From NCBI GenBank assembly GCA_913776405.1, contig CAJYOV010000121.1, forward strand, positions 1-8,069: a DNA stretch of 8,069 nucleotides. The letters run 5' to 3'. Shown piece by piece: positions 6,525 through 8,069 of this stretch. The position numbers and the translations under genes were made by a program. Numbering within the stretch: position 1 is the stretch's first letter; each line of letters opens with the position of its first letter. The notes under the pieces are model-generated. The model was given only the letters and a program-made list of their open reading frames with translations, had not been told where the DNA came from and did no database searches. The DNA comes from Pseudobdellovibrionaceae bacterium (GTDB lineage: Bacteria; Bdellovibrionota; Bdellovibrionia; Bdellovibrionales; JAMPXM01).

Positions 6525-7345
6525 GTCTGACACTTCGGGCACCAATACGTGCTGCGTCCACCGATTACTTTCGATCGGATCGGTGTGGCGCAGACACGGC
6601 AGGGCTCGCCGCCTCGCTCGTAAACTTGATGAGCGTCTTGAAACGCGCCGCTTTCGCCGCCCGCGTTTTTGTAATCTCGAATCGACGACCCGCCCGCCTC
6701 GATCGCCTCCGTCAATACTGATCGAATCGCTTCAACTAACCGAAGAGCCTCGTGGCGCGACAACTTCCCCGCAAGCTTTTGGGGCCGGATCTTAGCCCGA
6801 AACAAAGCTTCAGACGCGTAGATGTTGCCAACGCCGACGACTGTCTTTTGATCCATGATGAAAACTTTAATTGAGACTTTGCGCTTCCGACTGCGCTCGT
6901 GAAAGCTGTCGGCGTTAAACTTCGTTTCATCGAGTGGTTCGGGCCCAAGTGCCTTAAGCAGCTTGTGTTTCGATTCTTCACCGGGCTTGACGAGATCGAG
7001 AACGCCAAAGCGACGCGGATCGCGGAAGACGAGAATCCGACGATCGCTCAGTTCGATAAAGCAGTGATCATGTTTATCATGTGCGGGTGTTTTCGTTTCA
7101 ATTCGCCAACTGCCTGTCATCCCAAGGTGGCTCAAGAGCGAAACTTTCGGCGTGTCGATGAATAAGTACTTTGCACGCCTGCGAACGCCGGTGATGGACT
7201 GACCCTCGAGGGCCGAAACAAAATTTTTGGGAATCGGAAAACGGATATCTTTACGAGTCAGCTGAATTTGCTCAATCGTTGGATGATTTTCTAAGAGCTC
7301 TTCGAGACCGCGACGAACCGTTTCAACCTCTGGTAGTTCAGGCAT
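6521..7345 (-). CDS. mutM: Formamidopyrimidine-DNA glycosylase (MutM/Fpg)
   Basis: This 274-residue protein excises oxidised purines such as 8-oxoguanine and formamidopyrimidines and nicks the resulting abasic site (base excision repair, cytoplasm). It begins MPELPEVETVRRGL: after Met removal, Pro2 is the Schiff-base nucleophile and Glu3 the general acid. Lys59 (RRAKYLF) contacts the phosphate. Met76 (HLGM), Arg111 and Phe113 (DPRRFG) are the residues that fill the gap left by the flipped base. VGVGNIYASEALFRAKI (170-186) is the helix-two-turn-helix, with Asn173. The C-terminal zinc finger has Cys249, Cys252, Cys269 and Cys272, with Arg264 in its loop. Length and all key residues are normal, so the enzyme should be active. 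The ATG at 7345 has no strong ribosome site and lies 12 bases after the end of the broken gene upstream, so the two may once have been an operon. Its 3' end overlaps the convergent small gene by 4 bases. Confidence 0.97.
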   Translation of the reverse strand: MPELPEVETVRRGLEELLENHPTIEQIQLTRKDIRFPIPKNFVSALEGQSITGVRRRAKYLFIDTPKVSLLSHLGMTGSWRIETKTPAHDKHDHCFIELSDRRILVFRDPRRFGVLDLVKPGEESKHKLLKALGPEPLDETKFNADSFHERSRKRKVSIKVFIMDQKTVVGVGNIYASEALFRAKIRPQKLAGKLSRHEALRLVEAIRSVLTEAIEAGGSSIRDYKNAGGESGAFQDAHQVYERGGEPCRVCATPIRSKVIGGRSTYWCPKCQT

Positions 7346-7357
7346 CGCTCAGTTGTA

Positions 7358-8069
7358 TCACTTTTGCGAGGGAGCCGCTTCAGAAATTCGGATCCGGTAG
7401 CGAGTGTTTTTGCCCTGACCAGACTCATCTTCGAAAAACGCGACCTTCTTCACGAACGTACGGCGCGCGCAATTCCTTTTCAGAACTCAAACCGATCTCA
7501 CCCTGGCACGTGTGCGCATCTCGCCAGATTTTGGCCTGATCCCAATGTTCGAAGATCGCCTTACTTGCTTTCCAGTCACCGTAAAATCCGGAGCCGAACG
7601 TCAAACTGAGATCGTGGATCAGAAGCGAGACTTGCTCATCAAAGCCGCCAAGTCGATCCGTCTTTCCGGAACAGAACACGGCATGGTTCCCCGGCTTGTT
7701 GTCGGCATGTCTCATGAAGACCGCGAGCAATTTCTAAGCCTCTCGCTCGGTCTGCTCGCGAATCCGTTCCGGGCTTTGTTCCGAAACGTAACCCAAGAGT
7801 TCCTCAAAATTGAAACCCTCGCTAAAAGACCCATTCTGATTTCGAGTTTTGATCTCTGAGCCTGCGTGGCGACGTTCGATCGCGACTCAGAGTCGCACGC
7901 TCGGAGAGGGCGGCGTTGAAAATCAAAGCACTTCGATTGGTTGAGACCTAAGGGCACAAGAAGTTCCGATTGCTCTATCTAATAATTCAAACCGTACCCC
8001 TGGATGAACGAACCGTACGCCAGCGCATTAACTAAGCGCGCTCTTCAAGGCGAGCTCATGCGTGCGATC
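7358..8069 (-). pseudogene. Decayed kinase-like gene, continuing past the right edge
   Basis: One protein seems to be spread over several frames. The main frame reads a protein-like stretch (EIKTRNQNGSF, FNFEELLGYVSEQSPERI), hits TAG at 7734-7736 in the context EREA*KLLAVF, then continues in the same frame (RHADNKPGNHAVFC at about 7668-7712; LLIHDLSLTFG at 7593-7625; IFEHWDQAKIW) to TGA at 7425-7427. If one base of the T5 run (plus-strand A5, 7434-7438) is removed, the reading becomes EGRVFEDESGQGKNTRYRI and ends at TGA 7358-7360. Upstream, a TGA (7887-7889), a TAG (7979-7981) and a frame change near 8035 break it again, though THELALKSAL and VNALAYGSFIQGYGLNY still look coding. H-x-D-N-K-x-x-N followed by D-x-x-x-T-F-G resembles the catalytic and metal-binding loops of HipA/PI4K/Fam20-like kinases; this is from memory. 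Sequencing error could explain one lesion, hardly all. Confidence 0.65.
7882..7896. repeat. 15-base perfect palindrome in the decayed gene
   Basis: GCGACTC and GAGTCGC flank a single A. The minus-strand TGA that interrupts the decayed gene sits at its centre. It could be a protein-binding site, a scar of a small insertion, or chance. Confidence 0.35.

Noticed and set aside
7512..7859. Plus-strand 115-codon ORF starting at GTG
   Set aside because: It has no ribosome site and is antisense to the decayed minus-strand gene, whose reading shows motif-like conserved blocks and a fitting end near mutM. It is probably a shadow, though only a homology search would settle this.
1..8069. CRISPR array, tRNA, rRNA, insertion sequence or prophage
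   Set aside because: I saw no regularly spaced direct repeats, cloverleaf, rRNA core or transposase/integrase motifs. The fibre gene is phage-like in modules but has a Sec signal peptide and no other phage genes nearby.

Overview
The window suggests a Gram-negative bacterium of moderate GC (roughly half), and my best inference is a member of the Bdellovibrionota (Bdellovibrio-like). The basis is a very large secreted fibre protein built from phage-tail-fibre-like modules, of the kind reported as predator surface adhesins, next to an outer-membrane beta-barrel protein. No ribosomal marker is present, so the taxonomy is inference, not proof.

Layout, left to right. Positions 1-2189 (minus) hold the N-terminal 729 residues of a secreted, modular, trimeric-fibre-type adhesin whose C-terminus lies beyond the left edge. 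A short intergenic gap (2190-2359) carries a possible sigma-28 (FliA-type) promoter for it. Positions 2360-3907 (minus) encode a 515-residue outer-membrane beta-barrel protein. Upstream, 4051-4869 and 4853-5947 (both minus) form a translationally overlapping pair: an alpha/beta hydrolase and an M14-family zinc carboxypeptidase-like enzyme. A 253-base divergent spacer (5948-6200) contains nested inverted repeats that could fold as one multi-branched element. On the plus strand, 6201-6524 encodes a small secreted protein of unknown function. It meets the minus-strand DNA-repair glycosylase gene mutM/fpg (6521-7345) tail to tail with a 4-base overlap.

From 7358 to the right edge, the minus strand holds the remains of a gene broken by several stops and frame changes. 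Its conserved stretches (a H-x-D-N-K-x-x-N block and a D-x-x-x-T-F-G block) look like the catalytic and metal-binding loops of HipA/PI4K/Fam20-like atypical kinases.

Taken together, the left half is a cell-surface block (adhesin plus barrel), the middle a cytoplasmic hydrolase pair, and the right a housekeeping repair gene beside a decaying gene. No mobile element, CRISPR array, tRNA or rRNA gene was seen. The strongest leads are the fibre adhesin with its putative flagellar-sigma promoter, the structured element at 6022-6123 and the kinase-like pseudogene.
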